Source: Nitrospira sp.
GTDB taxonomy: Bacteria; Nitrospirota; Nitrospiria; Nitrospirales; Nitrospiraceae
Reading direction: 5' to 3'
Length of the DNA: 64,000 bases
Assembly: GCA_016715825.1 (NCBI GenBank)
Contig: JADJXO010000002.1
Location: 434,001 to 498,000, forward strand
Shown: positions 36,456 to 44,943 of the stretch, piece by piece
Numbering within the stretch: position 1 is the first letter of the stretch
Layout of the letters: each line of letters opens with the position of its first letter
Notes under the pieces: generated by a model
Told to the model about the DNA's origin: nothing
What the model saw: only the letters and a program-made list of their open reading frames with translations
Database searches by the model: none
Program-made: the position numbers and the translations under genes

Positions 36456-36922
36456 GGTTCACCCCCTTAGGTGCACGAGAATATGTTCAGGATCCGGAAA
36501 GGCAAGTTGGGTGCCATGGGAGGAAGCATCCAGGGAAAACGGTAGGACCTGCGCTCTCAGTGTTCAAGTTTGTACGTAATTGTAACGAGTTATAGTCTGG
36601 AGCCGCATCGGTCACGAAAAGAAGTGCGAATGCCAGAGCCGGTGATGGATCTGTAGGAGGTGAAGGGTGCAGAGATTAGCGTTTCATAATGATACTAGGT
36701 AAAACACTGGCTCGAAGGTCTAGAACCTTAAGGGGTTGGGAAGGTGAAGGATTCAAAGGCGATCGGTTTTCCATGCCGGCCGTCGTATGGAGATCGAAGT
36801 CAGGGGTGCCCGTGCGTGGCATGTCGTAATGGAGTATAGTGGACGCCGTGAATCTTGGGCTGAAGCCACGTGGGTCGTGTATCGAATGAGGGGTCAATCG
36901 GTTTGTGGAACAAGGAGTGATT
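36456..36922. other. Intergenic region before the four-CBS gene
   Basis: 467 bp with no supported gene. It holds a sequence at 36836-36853 that matches the inner IS3 left end at 17 of 18 bases (see repeat entry). The divergent promoters of the 104-aa gene and the CBS gene lie here. Confidence 0.4.
36836..36853 (+). repeat. Possible relic of an IS3 left end
   Basis: ATAGTGGACGCCGTGAAT matches the IS left end at 7027-7044 except for one base. No transposase sequence follows, so it would be a solo end or footprint about 70 bp before the CBS gene. Confidence 0.35.
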
Positions 36923-37759
36923 ATGACTGAGCACGGGGGTGGAACCGTTAAAGATTTTATGCATCGCTACCTGGAAGTCGTTCCTCACCATTCGACCGTT
37001 TCGGCTGTGGCCGGGCGAATGAGTGTTCGGCGGATCGGCTGTCTGCTCGTGGAGTCGGATGATCCCACGCGAGGACCGATCGGGATCGTGACGGAGGCGG
37101 ATCTCGTACGGAAGGTGCTTGCGGAGGGATTAGATCCAATGGTCACGAAGGTGGAGCGTGTTATGGTGAGCCCGATTTTGGCGATTGCCGGCGAGCGCAC
37201 CATGTTGGATGCCAGTCAGTTGATGGAAACCCATCATGTGCGGCACCTCTGTGTGGAGGAGGCCGGTGAGATCGTCGGCATCGTGTCGGTGCGGGATCTC
37301 GTGCGATCGTTTGTGGATGCAGAAAGCGGTCCAGTCCGTGACCTTGATAAGGTGTTCCGTCCGCTGAGCGTCCTGATGGCGACCACGATCGCGACCATCC
37401 AGAGCGATGCCTCCCTTCGTGCATCGGCTCAGCTCATGCGAGAGAAGCGGATCGGTTCATTGTTGACGATCGAGGCCGGCGAGATCGTCGGGATCGTGAC
37501 CGAACGCGATTTGGTTTGGAAAGGACTTGCCGGCAGCCGGGATCCGGACGGCACTCACGTGAGTGCCGTGATGAGTTCTCCCTTGCTGAGTATCGATATC
37601 AACCGCACCATCCGCGATGCGAGTCAAGCGATGGCCGAACGGAGCGTCCGTCACTTGACTGTGACGGACGGCGGGAAAATCGTGGGAGTACTCTCCGTAC
37701 GAGACTTGGTGAAAATGGTCTCTATCAGGGATCGGCCCAGATTTCTCGCGAAGACATAA
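36923..37759 (+). CDS. Protein with four CBS domains
   Basis: 278 aa from ATG 36923 (AAGGAG 7 bp upstream). Four CBS motifs in series, each with a VGIVTExDLV- or IVSVRDLV-like end, forming two Bateman modules (about 10-135 and 145-270). Such stand-alone proteins bind adenine nucleotides and regulate partners. No partner domain is fused. Two further paired-CBS genes occur at 60635-61520, so energy sensing by CBS proteins is a theme here. Confidence 0.9.
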   Translation: MTEHGGGTVKDFMHRYLEVVPHHSTVSAVAGRMSVRRIGCLLVESDDPTRGPIGIVTEADLVRKVLAEGLDPMVTKVERVMVSPILAIAGERTMLDASQLMETHHVRHLCVEEAGEIVGIVSVRDLVRSFVDAESGPVRDLDKVFRPLSVLMATTIATIQSDASLRASAQLMREKRIGSLLTIEAGEIVGIVTERDLVWKGLAGSRDPDGTHVSAVMSSPLLSIDINRTIRDASQAMAERSVRHLTVTDGGKIVGVLSVRDLVKMVSIRDRPRFLAKT

Positions 37760-37773
37760 CAGCACCGTGGTAC

Positions 37774-38688
37774 TCATTCCGTCAGAAGGGGGACGAGATC
37801 AGGCAACCAGGGGATCATTACGATACCTAGGCAAATGGACAGTGCAACGATTGAGGCCACGAGTTCCTCATCGAGGCCTGTTTCTGCGGCGAAGATGACG
37901 GCGCTTACAGCCGAGGGCATGGCGGCCACCAGCATCACGACCGCTCGTTCTATTCCCGTCAAACCCAGCCAGCCCACTGTGGCCCATCCGAGGATGAGAC
38001 CTCCGCCCATTCGTATGATCACGCCGAGTGTTGCTAACGGCGCGGTCTGGCGAATGGCAGAAAAACTGATTGTCAGCCCCAGTACCAAACTTGCGAGGGG
38101 AGTGGTGGTTAGGTGTAATGGTGTGAGTAGAGTGATCAGCAAGGGAGGCAAGTGATGGCCCGAGAATTTCAACGTGAGTATGCAGCCCAGCGCCCAGAGA
38201 GGAGGAGAGGAAAGGAAGCGGATTGCCGCCGATGTTGCAGTGACTGAGCGTGTACCAAACCAGACAGCCAAACCGTAAAGGAGGGTGATCGTCAGTGTGG
38301 TCTGGCCGAGGTCGAAGAGCACCGCGTATGTCAGGCCTTCGTCGCCGAACGTCGCGAGGATAACAGGAAACGCAAAGAAGACAGAATTGATCGAACCGGT
38401 GGCCAGCAGGAACCCACCTTTCGTTTTACGGGGAAGCTGCAACAGATAGGCCAGGAGCCAGGAACAGACCACCATTGGAAGGGTGATAAAACAGGCGGCT
38501 AATGGGAGTTTCCAGGCCGTTGATGCAAGTGGTACAGGATCCAGGGATACGAGGATCGTCGCTGGTAGACCCACGGAGAACACGAACGCCGACACCCGTT
38601 CGGTGTGGCATTTGGTCAACACTGCCCAGGATCGAAGGAAGGCTCCGAGGATGAAGATCGCGATGAAGACTTGAAGAGATGCAGGCAT
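37774..38688 (-). CDS. AEC-family (auxin efflux carrier-like) transporter
   Basis: 304 aa with about ten predicted helices and the two-repeat layout of the AEC/membrane transport family: FVFSVGLPATILVSL in the N-half and VMLVAAMPSAVSAVIFAAETGLDEELVASIVALS in the C-half, the conserved MPxA...Y/E region. Members export organic acids, malate or malonate. Converges with the four-CBS gene, stop codons 14 bp apart. Substrate unknown. Confidence 0.87.
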   Translation of the reverse strand: MPASLQVFIAIFILGAFLRSWAVLTKCHTERVSAFVFSVGLPATILVSLDPVPLASTAWKLPLAACFITLPMVVCSWLLAYLLQLPRKTKGGFLLATGSINSVFFAFPVILATFGDEGLTYAVLFDLGQTTLTITLLYGLAVWFGTRSVTATSAAIRFLSSPPLWALGCILTLKFSGHHLPPLLITLLTPLHLTTTPLASLVLGLTISFSAIRQTAPLATLGVIIRMGGGLILGWATVGWLGLTGIERAVVMLVAAMPSAVSAVIFAAETGLDEELVASIVALSICLGIVMIPWLPDLVPLLTE

Positions 38689-38946
38689 TGCGGTCTATGT
38701 ACTAAAGTAAATAATGCCTCCTCGGCGTGGCAGATACAACTGGTTCAACCAAGAAGACTCGAATCTATTGCAAGTGCTTTCTGAGTCCAACGACAACTCC
38801 AGAAAAGTCCGCCTACCTCCGTTCTACACCACGAGGCAGAGGTGCTGACTAGATGGTCAGGATGATACCATCGCCGATGACTCTGATCGTGCCATGGCTT
38901 GTGAGGGGTGGGCATGGTCATCCATTAGGGAAGGGATGAAGCAGGG

Positions 38947-40122
38947 ATGGACGGAACAGCACGACGATTCTTTGCCCCCTGCCCGCGGGGCTTGGAGGGG
39001 GTGCTTGAGCAGGAACTCCATGATCTCGGTGTGCCGGCCACATCAAGGACCGACGGCGGTGTCGGTTTCACCGCCCCCTGGTCGACGATGTATTGGGTCA
39101 ATCTCAAGAGTCACATCGCCAGCCGTGTCCTCTGGGAACTTGGCTGCAGCACCTATAAAACAGAAGATGACGTCTATCGCGCAGCTTATGCGCTCCCCTG
39201 GCCAGACTGGTTTGCGCCCTCGCAGACGATTAAAGCAAAAGTCAGCGCGCGCCGCTGCCCACTTCCCAGTCTGGATTTTCTCACTCTCCGGATCAAAGAC
39301 GCCGTGTGCGACAAGTTCGTCACCACGCGCCAGCGGCGGCCCAGTGTCGATACGGAACGACCGCACATCAAGCTGGACGCCTTTTTCGATCAGAGCACCG
39401 TCACCTTCTATCTGGACACTTCCGGCGAGCCGCTCTTCAAACGGGGTTACCGGATTGCGCCCGTTGAAGCGCCGTTGCGGGAAAATTTGGCGGCGGGGAT
39501 GCTGAAACTCGCCGGCTGGACGCCGAATGACGTGCTGCTCGATCCTATGTGCGGGGGCGGGACCATCGCGCTTGAAGCCGCGTTGATGGCCCGCCGGATT
39601 CCGCCGGGTATTGCCCGGCACTTTGCCTTCGAGCGGCTGCTGATCCACGATCCCAAACTCTGGGGCCGTCTGCGCGAAGCGGCGCTCGCCAAGCGATTGG
39701 CCGAAGTTCCCGCCGCTGTCTACGCATCGGATCATGATCCTGCCGCAGTGAAGATTGCGCAGCGAGCATTTCAGGGGGCGGGGGTAGTGGTTGACGTTCG
39801 GTTGAAACAGAGCGATATTCTGGATCTGGAAGCCCCGGCGGATCAGGGCATTATGGTTATCAACCCGCCCTATGGTGTGCGCTTGAGTCACACCGACGAA
39901 TTGGCCTCGCTCTACCCTAAACTGGGCAATTGGCTCAAGCAGCGGTTCGCCGGATGGCGGGCGTATGTGTTGACGGCCGACGCCCGCGTGCCGAAACTCA
40001 TCGGCCTCGCTCCGTCAAAACGCATTCCTCTCTTCAACGGTGATCTGGAATGTCGGCTGTACGAATTCGTCATCGTCCCAGGCGGCGCCCGCCGGCGGCT
40101 TGGGGCGCCGTCGCAGGCATAG
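38947..40122 (+). CDS. RlmL-like THUMP/SAM-dependent RNA methyltransferase
   Basis: 391 aa. N-terminal THUMP-type RNA-binding region (FFAPCPRGLEGVLEQELHDLG, GVGFTAP), then a Rossmann methyltransferase: LLDPMCGGGTIALEAALMA, YASDHDPAAVKIAQRAF and the catalytic MVINPPYGVRLS (NPPY for an N2-guanine target). It resembles the first half of E. coli RlmL (23S rRNA m2G2445) or Bacillus YpsC. Cytosolic tRNA/rRNA modification enzyme. The C-terminus is basic (GGARRRLG). Confidence 0.9.
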   Translation: MDGTARRFFAPCPRGLEGVLEQELHDLGVPATSRTDGGVGFTAPWSTMYWVNLKSHIASRVLWELGCSTYKTEDDVYRAAYALPWPDWFAPSQTIKAKVSARRCPLPSLDFLTLRIKDAVCDKFVTTRQRRPSVDTERPHIKLDAFFDQSTVTFYLDTSGEPLFKRGYRIAPVEAPLRENLAAGMLKLAGWTPNDVLLDPMCGGGTIALEAALMARRIPPGIARHFAFERLLIHDPKLWGRLREAALAKRLAEVPAAVYASDHDPAAVKIAQRAFQGAGVVVDVRLKQSDILDLEAPADQGIMVINPPYGVRLSHTDELASLYPKLGNWLKQRFAGWRAYVLTADARVPKLIGLAPSKRIPLFNGDLECRLYEFVIVPGGARRRLGAPSQA

Positions 40123-40284
40123 TCTCATCATGAACATAGGCAATAGGGTCTGCCATGCGTATAGACTTCTTGCCCTCGGTTTCCCGTCTCGTCCAATGGT
40201 TGCCCTGCCCGTTCTAGAAGAACGAGAGAAAAGACCATGGAGTCTTTCAAGAAACCGCCACCCGCTTGCTATCCCCACCTATAG

Positions 40285-40674
40285 TTACCGCCGAGAGACG
40301 AGCCATGGCATGACGGCGAAGAGAATCAGACTCACGTAGTAGGCCGTCCCGGAACTCGGATCTCTGTTCAGGAAGACTTCGGCGACGGTCATGCCTCGGA
40401 GTCCGATGCCGACGGCCAGCTCTCCCGCCAGCATCAGGCCCAGCGCAATGCCGCCGATGGACAATCTCGCCGCGCTGGTGCGAGGCTCAGAGAAACGCCG
40501 GATGGTCCACCGTGCTGCGAGCACCGTTGCGATCAGCATCAACGGCATCTCCAGGAGTTCAGCGGTTCTGTGGCCGACAAGTGGAACGATGAGGAGCACG
40601 CGAATGGTTCCCAAGACGAATCCCGTCCCGAAGACCAAGAGAAAGTATACGAAGCCCGGCTTCAGCGCCTGCAT
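40285..40674 (-). CDS. Four-helix membrane protein of unknown function
   Basis: 129 aa from ATG 40674 (GGTGG upstream; the frame is open further but hydrophilic). Four predicted helices: FVYFLLVFGTGFVLGTIRVLL, LMLIATVLAARW, LSIGGIALGLMLAGELAVGI and YYVSLILFAVMPWL. It resembles uncharacterised small membrane proteins common in proteobacteria with FGTGFVLGTIR. No enzyme motif is seen. Confidence 0.7.
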   Translation of the reverse strand: MQALKPGFVYFLLVFGTGFVLGTIRVLLIVPLVGHRTAELLEMPLMLIATVLAARWTIRRFSEPRTSAARLSIGGIALGLMLAGELAVGIGLRGMTVAEVFLNRDPSSGTAYYVSLILFAVMPWLVSRR

Positions 40675-41097
40675 GATCCACCACCCTAAGCACGCAAGCC
40701 TTTCTGTGTAAAGGCCGTCCTCGTGTCCAACTCCAAGCAGGTGTGGTCTTTCGTCCAACATCGTGGGGCGTATACGTCTATGCTGGCGACAGCCTCAATT
40801 CCATTGACCCTTGTGCCGTTTCGATTTTCAATCGATGGATCGCCATGAGGGCTTGACCTTCCAGTCACACGGTGTTTGTCGAATCTTGAGGAGGAGGACC
40901 GTGCTAGCTAGCAATTCTGGTTGTATGCAGCTGCCGTCGGGTCGGGTATCGGAGCCTGGTTTCCGGCATTTCAGGCGAGAGGGGAACCGCGGGACTCGCT
41001 GTGATATATATTCCTAGGCAGGCCGATGCTAGGCGCTGTGGTGGCTGGACTGAGCATCACTGATGCAAGGCGACCGTGACGCTGGGGGTTACTTCCG
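40675..41097. other. Divergent intergenic region
   Basis: About 420 bp with no supported gene. It should contain the promoters for the membrane protein at 40285 and the small-protein pair starting at 41098. Confidence 0.35.
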
Positions 41098-41226
41098 ATG
41101 ATGGCACAGGCTGTGTGGATGTTCGCGACTCAAGGATTTGGAAATCTGTGGCCGCTCGGGATAGGCCTTTTTCTTGTCCTGGCTATATTCTACCCATTGC
41201 AACTGTCTCTCTCGGCGCGCTCTTAG
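41098..41226 (+). CDS. 42-aa single-helix membrane mini-protein
   Basis: A 42-codon frame with one hydrophobic helix (LGIGLFLVLAIFYPLQL) and a short polar end. A purine-rich GGGGG stretch lies 8 bp upstream of ATG. It ends 9 bp before the ATG of the L7/L12-like gene, a spacing that suggests one transcript. No family recognised. Confidence 0.5.
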   Translation: MMAQAVWMFATQGFGNLWPLGIGLFLVLAIFYPLQLSLSARS

Positions 41227-41235
41227 GACGGTAAC

Positions 41236-41517
41236 ATGGCGAACAAACTACGGCGAGGTTCAGATCTTCCTAAACCGGCGGTGGAGGCGTTGCGGCGTGG
41301 AAACTTGATCGAAGCCATCAAGGTGGTTCGGCAGGAGCAGAATATCGGGTTCAAAGAGGCCAAGGAAGCGGTCGAGATCCATATCGCCGCTCAGCCGGCG
41401 CTCAAGAAGAAGATGGACAAGGTGCTTGTCACGGCGCAGCAGAAATTTATCCGCTGGATGATTGGATTTCTGGTATTTGCTGTCGGGATCGTAGTACTCG
41501 TGATGCTGGGACGCTGA
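41236..41517 (+). CDS. Membrane-anchored protein with an L7/L12 C-terminal-like motif
   Basis: 93 aa. Residues 14-50 (AVEALRRGNLIEAIKVVRQE, then IGFKEAKEAVEIHI) have the helix-turn pattern of the ribosomal L7/L12 C-terminal domain, including EAIKxVR and GxKEAKExV. A C-terminal helix (MIGFLVFAVGIVVLVML) anchors it in the membrane with the domain in the cytosol. A paralogue of the same plan is at 43130-43414. The L7/L12 domain recruits translation GTPases on the ribosome; here it may dock a different partner. Function is unknown. Confidence 0.75.
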   Translation: MANKLRRGSDLPKPAVEALRRGNLIEAIKVVRQEQNIGFKEAKEAVEIHIAAQPALKKKMDKVLVTAQQKFIRWMIGFLVFAVGIVVLVMLGR

Positions 41518-41908
41518 ATCAGCGATCGTTCATAACGGCGAGACCTTCTACCTGGTTCTTGCGAATATTTTTCCGCCCATTGTGGTGGACCCGCCGACTC
41601 TCAGGCCACAACATTGCCTCAGTCAACTTGTTGGCCCCGTCTGCTTTCAGTAGAGGCGGTCGTGTTGTGCGATCGACTTATGGAAAAAGATGTTCGTGAA
41701 TTTTGCATAGCAGCTAACGGCTGATTGTTCGCGGCCAACGCTTTTTGTGAGGTCAGGGATAAGATGAGATGGATACGTAGCAGATTTTGCAGTACACTCA
41801 CTCCCCTCAATTAGGCGATAGGGAATTAACGTGGCACGAAAGCCTTCGTACACGTGGTACTATCACGTTTCTTTAGGACAGACGATCGAGTGCCATAGGA
41901 GGCAGTAG
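41518..41908. other. Intergenic region before the bacterioferritin-like gene
   Basis: About 390 bp with no supported gene; frames on either strand lack ribosome sites. No clear Fur or PerR box was recognised. Confidence 0.35.
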
Positions 41909-42364
41909 ATGAACGGACAAGACACACAACGGGCGGTAGAGATTCTCAACCGAATTATGGAACATGAGTTGGCCGGAGTGGTGCGCTATACCCATTATTC
42001 GCTCATGATCTACGGCTATAACCGCATTCCTATCGTGTCGTGGCTCAAGAGTAATGCGAATGAGAGTCTTGCTCATGCGCATAAAGCCGGAGAACTGGTC
42101 ACCTTACTCGGTGGGCACCCGTCGCTAAAAATTGGGACGCTCTTGGAAACTGAGAAGCATGATGTGGGGGATATTCTGCGGGAAAGTTTGGAGCACGAGA
42201 AGGGTGCCATCGAAGCCTATTATGAACTGCTGAAACTTTCTGAAGGAAAGTCCGTCCTGTTGGAAGAATTTGCACGAGAGATGATCGTTGGGGAAGAGCT
42301 GCACCTTGACGAGGTGAACAAGATGCTGCGTAAGTCCGGTGATGTCGAGCCATTTCGCTCCTAA
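41909..42364 (+). CDS. Bacterioferritin/ferritin-like iron protein
   Basis: 151 aa four-helix bundle. Diiron-type ligands are present: E19 in MEHELAGVVRYTHY, E50 and H54 in NESLAHAHKAGE, E95 and H98-type in LEHEKGAIEAYYEL, and EELHLDEV near 130. It should oxidise and store iron in the cytosol. It lacks the heme-binding Met of E. coli bacterioferritin in the usual place, so I call it ferritin-like. Good spacing to GGAGG upstream of ATG. Confidence 0.85.
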   Translation: MNGQDTQRAVEILNRIMEHELAGVVRYTHYSLMIYGYNRIPIVSWLKSNANESLAHAHKAGELVTLLGGHPSLKIGTLLETEKHDVGDILRESLEHEKGAIEAYYELLKLSEGKSVLLEEFAREMIVGEELHLDEVNKMLRKSGDVEPFRS

Positions 42365-42439
42365 TTTTGCAAGCAGTCGAGAACGACGATCGTTCCAATG
42401 ATACTGTTCCCCTCATCGTATGGCGGGTGATGTGCTTCG

Positions 42440-43036
42440 TTGATGGAGGTACCGATGGGACGATGCGGCAAGGTGACAGCGAGTGTTGGTCTAGGTCTGG
42501 TCTTGTGCTCGGCGTTGGGGGTAGGGGCGGTGTCGGCTAAGGTGCAGGTGTTATCGGAGACGACGTTGTTGGTAGAGGGAAAGAAAGTGACGGGACAGAA
42601 CGAGTTGGCTACTCATCCGATGGTGAAAGGCCTGCTCGTGGCATTCGACCGTGCGGAATCGGCATTGAAGAAGGAAGATCTCAATGCCCTGATGCAGTTC
42701 TATGCGCCGACCTATGATTATCATGGATTGAAAGCGAACGATGTACGGCGAATCTGGGGTGAAGTGTTCGAGCACTACAAGGCGATGGAATCACTTCATC
42801 TGTTCTCTGATATCAAGATCACGCAGGCAGACAATGAGCTTCGTGCGGAGGTCACCTGCACCGGTGGGTTGTATGGAACCGACGAACGCAGTGGTAACCG
42901 CATCACACTCGACAGCTGGTTTCGTGAGGTTCACTATCTGGTAAAAGTAGATGGCGCGTGGCGATTTATCGGAAATGCCGGCGAGGTACCGTCCGGGGCA
43001 CCCTTTGCCTCGGCACCACATCACCCACTGTTCTGA
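42440..43036 (+). CDS. Secreted SnoaL/NTF2-like protein
   Basis: 198 aa with a signal peptide (LGLVLCSALGVGAVSAK). The mature part has the NTF2/SnoaL cone fold: ALKKEDLNALMQFYAPTYDYHG, WGEVFEHYKAMESLHLFSDI, and the strand DSWFREVHYLVKVDGAWRFIGN. These pockets bind small molecules; catalytic residues are not certain. Periplasmic. It lies between the two L7/L12-like small genes. Confidence 0.8.
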   Translation: MMEVPMGRCGKVTASVGLGLVLCSALGVGAVSAKVQVLSETTLLVEGKKVTGQNELATHPMVKGLLVAFDRAESALKKEDLNALMQFYAPTYDYHGLKANDVRRIWGEVFEHYKAMESLHLFSDIKITQADNELRAEVTCTGGLYGTDERSGNRITLDSWFREVHYLVKVDGAWRFIGNAGEVPSGAPFASAPHHPLF

Positions 43037-43129
43037 TGCATCGCGCCGTAGCGCCCGCGATGAGTGTGCTTCGGCGCCATCGAATTCAGGAAGACGTGAG
43101 CAGTGTGTTTCTGGTACACTCCCCTCATT

Positions 43130-43414
43130 ATGAGTGAAGGAACTATTCAGCAGACTCTTCCCCAGAAGGCATTGGAAGCGTTGTCGCAAGGCGATAGGGA
43201 GGACGCGATCAAGCAGGTCATGCTTGAAGGAAACCTCAGTCGGGAGGATGCGAGGGAGGTGGTCGCAAGTTTTCTACTGACGCAACCTTCTCTGCTTCGG
43301 AGAATGAAGGACAGCCAGTCCGAGACCAAATGGGGGCTCATGCGTTGGCTGATCCTGCTTCAAGCCATTGTGGTCGCTATTGGGTACTTCCTCTTTTATC
43401 GAGACCAGTGGTGA
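43130..43414 (+). CDS. Second membrane-anchored L7/L12-CTD-like small protein
   Basis: 94 aa from ATG 43130. The first half (KALEALSQGDREDAIKQVMLEG, LSREDAREVVASFLLTQPSLLRRM) aligns with the 93-aa protein at 41236: same helix order, same xQPxLxxxM region. The C-terminal helix (WLILLQAIVVAIGYFLF) anchors it in the membrane. The L7/L12 signature is more eroded here. A paralogue pair in 2 kb suggests a shared but unknown job. Confidence 0.7.
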   Translation: MSEGTIQQTLPQKALEALSQGDREDAIKQVMLEGNLSREDAREVVASFLLTQPSLLRRMKDSQSETKWGLMRWLILLQAIVVAIGYFLFYRDQW

Positions 43415-43439
43415 GCGTGCCTGCCTCCGTGGAAATGTA

Positions 43440-43703
43440 TCAAAAGTCCGTAATCTCCCATCCTAAATTTCCCCCGACATCGTAGTGCCCTGATGGATTC
43501 GTGGTGCGCCGAGCGTAGTCGACAAGCCTTTTAAATGGGCCTGGGGCGTGACGGCCTGCTGAATTCTCTTCATCTACCGGATGTTGGGGTGAGAATGTTT
43601 CAAGAATCTGCATATGGGGAGATAGGGTTACAGAGTCTGTGATGCGGATGCGAGCGACTAAGAAGATCGTCTTCTCGATAACCCGCCACTCCTGACCCAT
43701 CAC
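43440..43703 (-). CDS. Possible 87-aa protein of unknown function
   Basis: The frame has balanced composition, with WRVIEKTIFLVARIRI and a GHYDVGGNLGWEITDF end, and converges with the L7/L12-like gene 26 bp away. There is no clear ribosome site and no recognised family, so it may be spurious. Confidence 0.4.
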   Translation of the reverse strand: MMGQEWRVIEKTIFLVARIRITDSVTLSPHMQILETFSPQHPVDEENSAGRHAPGPFKRLVDYARRTTNPSGHYDVGGNLGWEITDF

Positions 43704-44042
43704 CCAAATAATGCATCAAACCACTAGCAATTATCTGCTCCATTCTGGTTATGATAACGGGTATATTTAGCTGCTTCTGCCAAAAAGCGTGTTCTCACGA
43801 CTCTCCAGTGGTGAGCAAAGTAGGCGAGTAGCAGATGGTGACTGAACGCTGCTACGGAGATTTCATTCCGGAAGGTTGTTGGACATTAGCTTTCTGCCAG
43901 GGAAGCGAGAGTTGGAACAACGGACAAAACCTGCTGTGAACGTAGGATATTTGTCCAATGCTCTTCAGCTGGCGATACAGGCATAATCAGACGAGAAGTA
44001 ATCATAACGAGAATGCAGAATACAGTCAGTAAGAGCTAGGTC
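43704..44042. other. Intergenic region upstream of the unknown gene pair
   Basis: About 340 bp, more A/T-rich than its surroundings, with no supported gene. It presumably carries the promoter of the two-gene unit that follows. Confidence 0.35.
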
Positions 44043-44879
44043 ATGGCTGATCACACGGTCACGGTGAGCCGCCTTGAAGAGGTTGTCTCGACGTCGGATG
44101 AATTTGATCGAGTCGTCTCGCAGGCCTTGCCGGTGCTGTTGGATCGGGCCACCGGATACACCAAGCGGTTCTTGCGGGAAACCGGTCAATGGAACGATGA
44201 TATTGAGCATGAGAAATTTGCGCTGCGCTGGGGCTCCGAATATCTCGAGCGGTTTTTGGTCTGTGGACGTACTGAAGTTCCATGCCGGCCGTTATTTCTC
44301 TTCGATTCGCTGGTGGCTAAGCAGCACAGTAAGCCGGAACCGTTTTGCTATCATCCGGACCTGTTGCGACCGCTGGGGAGGTTTCTGGACGGGCTTGTTG
44401 CGAGGGCAGTAGTCAGCCGTGATGCGTTGATCGCCTTGTATCACCACTCCTACGGATGGGGTCCTGGTGAAGTGATTGCGGCGACGGGACTCAATGGATT
44501 GGAAAGCCAGCGCATCTATAAAAATTTTCGACGATGGCGTGAGAGTGGATGGCAACGGACGATGGATGAGGTAGGCCTCACGAAGGCTGAGTTGGCGGAA
44601 TTGAGCAGTCAGCAACAACGTCATCGTCAGCGATTCAACAGCGAGGGGGAGCGGCTGATTAGAGTTGCTCAGGCCCATTACCGAAAAAGTGAGCCGGATC
44701 ATTATCCCTGTCTGTCGCGTTCACAATGGCGAGAGATGTTTGCGCAGGGCTACGGGTGTGATTACCGAATTTGGCACCTCGCGCTGTGCCTAGACTGTGT
44801 GCAAACCGCATGGGGCTTGGGCTCCAGCGGATCGTTGACCGAGGAAAAGCCACGTCTGGAGTTGCAGGTACGACCCTAG
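44043..44879 (+). CDS. 278-aa protein of unknown function with an HTH-like segment
   Basis: No family is recognised. The N-terminal half is mixed helix (FDRVVSQALPVLLDRATGYT, HEKFALRWGSEYLERFLV). The stretch at about 125-168 (SRDALIALYHHSYGWGPGEVIAATG ending in YKNFRRWRE, given in parts) has the rhythm of a sigma region 4 helix-turn-helix. The C-terminus holds CDYRIWHLALCLDC, a possible metal-binding cluster. No signal or membrane helix, so cytosolic. The next gene on the strand starts 64 bp later and encodes a membrane coiled-coil protein, so a soluble regulator with a membrane partner is plausible. Confidence 0.65.
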   Translation: MADHTVTVSRLEEVVSTSDEFDRVVSQALPVLLDRATGYTKRFLRETGQWNDDIEHEKFALRWGSEYLERFLVCGRTEVPCRPLFLFDSLVAKQHSKPEPFCYHPDLLRPLGRFLDGLVARAVVSRDALIALYHHSYGWGPGEVIAATGLNGLESQRIYKNFRRWRESGWQRTMDEVGLTKAELAELSSQQQRHRQRFNSEGERLIRVAQAHYRKSEPDHYPCLSRSQWREMFAQGYGCDYRIWHLALCLDCVQTAWGLGSSGSLTEEKPRLELQVRP

Positions 44880-44943
44880 GCGGGTCACTGAAGCATCCTG
44901 CTCTGGACAGGAAGATAGAGAGAAAGGAAACACGGAGGCTGTT

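Noticed and set aside
39043..39891. Minus-strand frame of 282 codons in the methyltransferase gene
   Set aside because: Antisense shadow; the plus strand has complete RlmL-type motifs.
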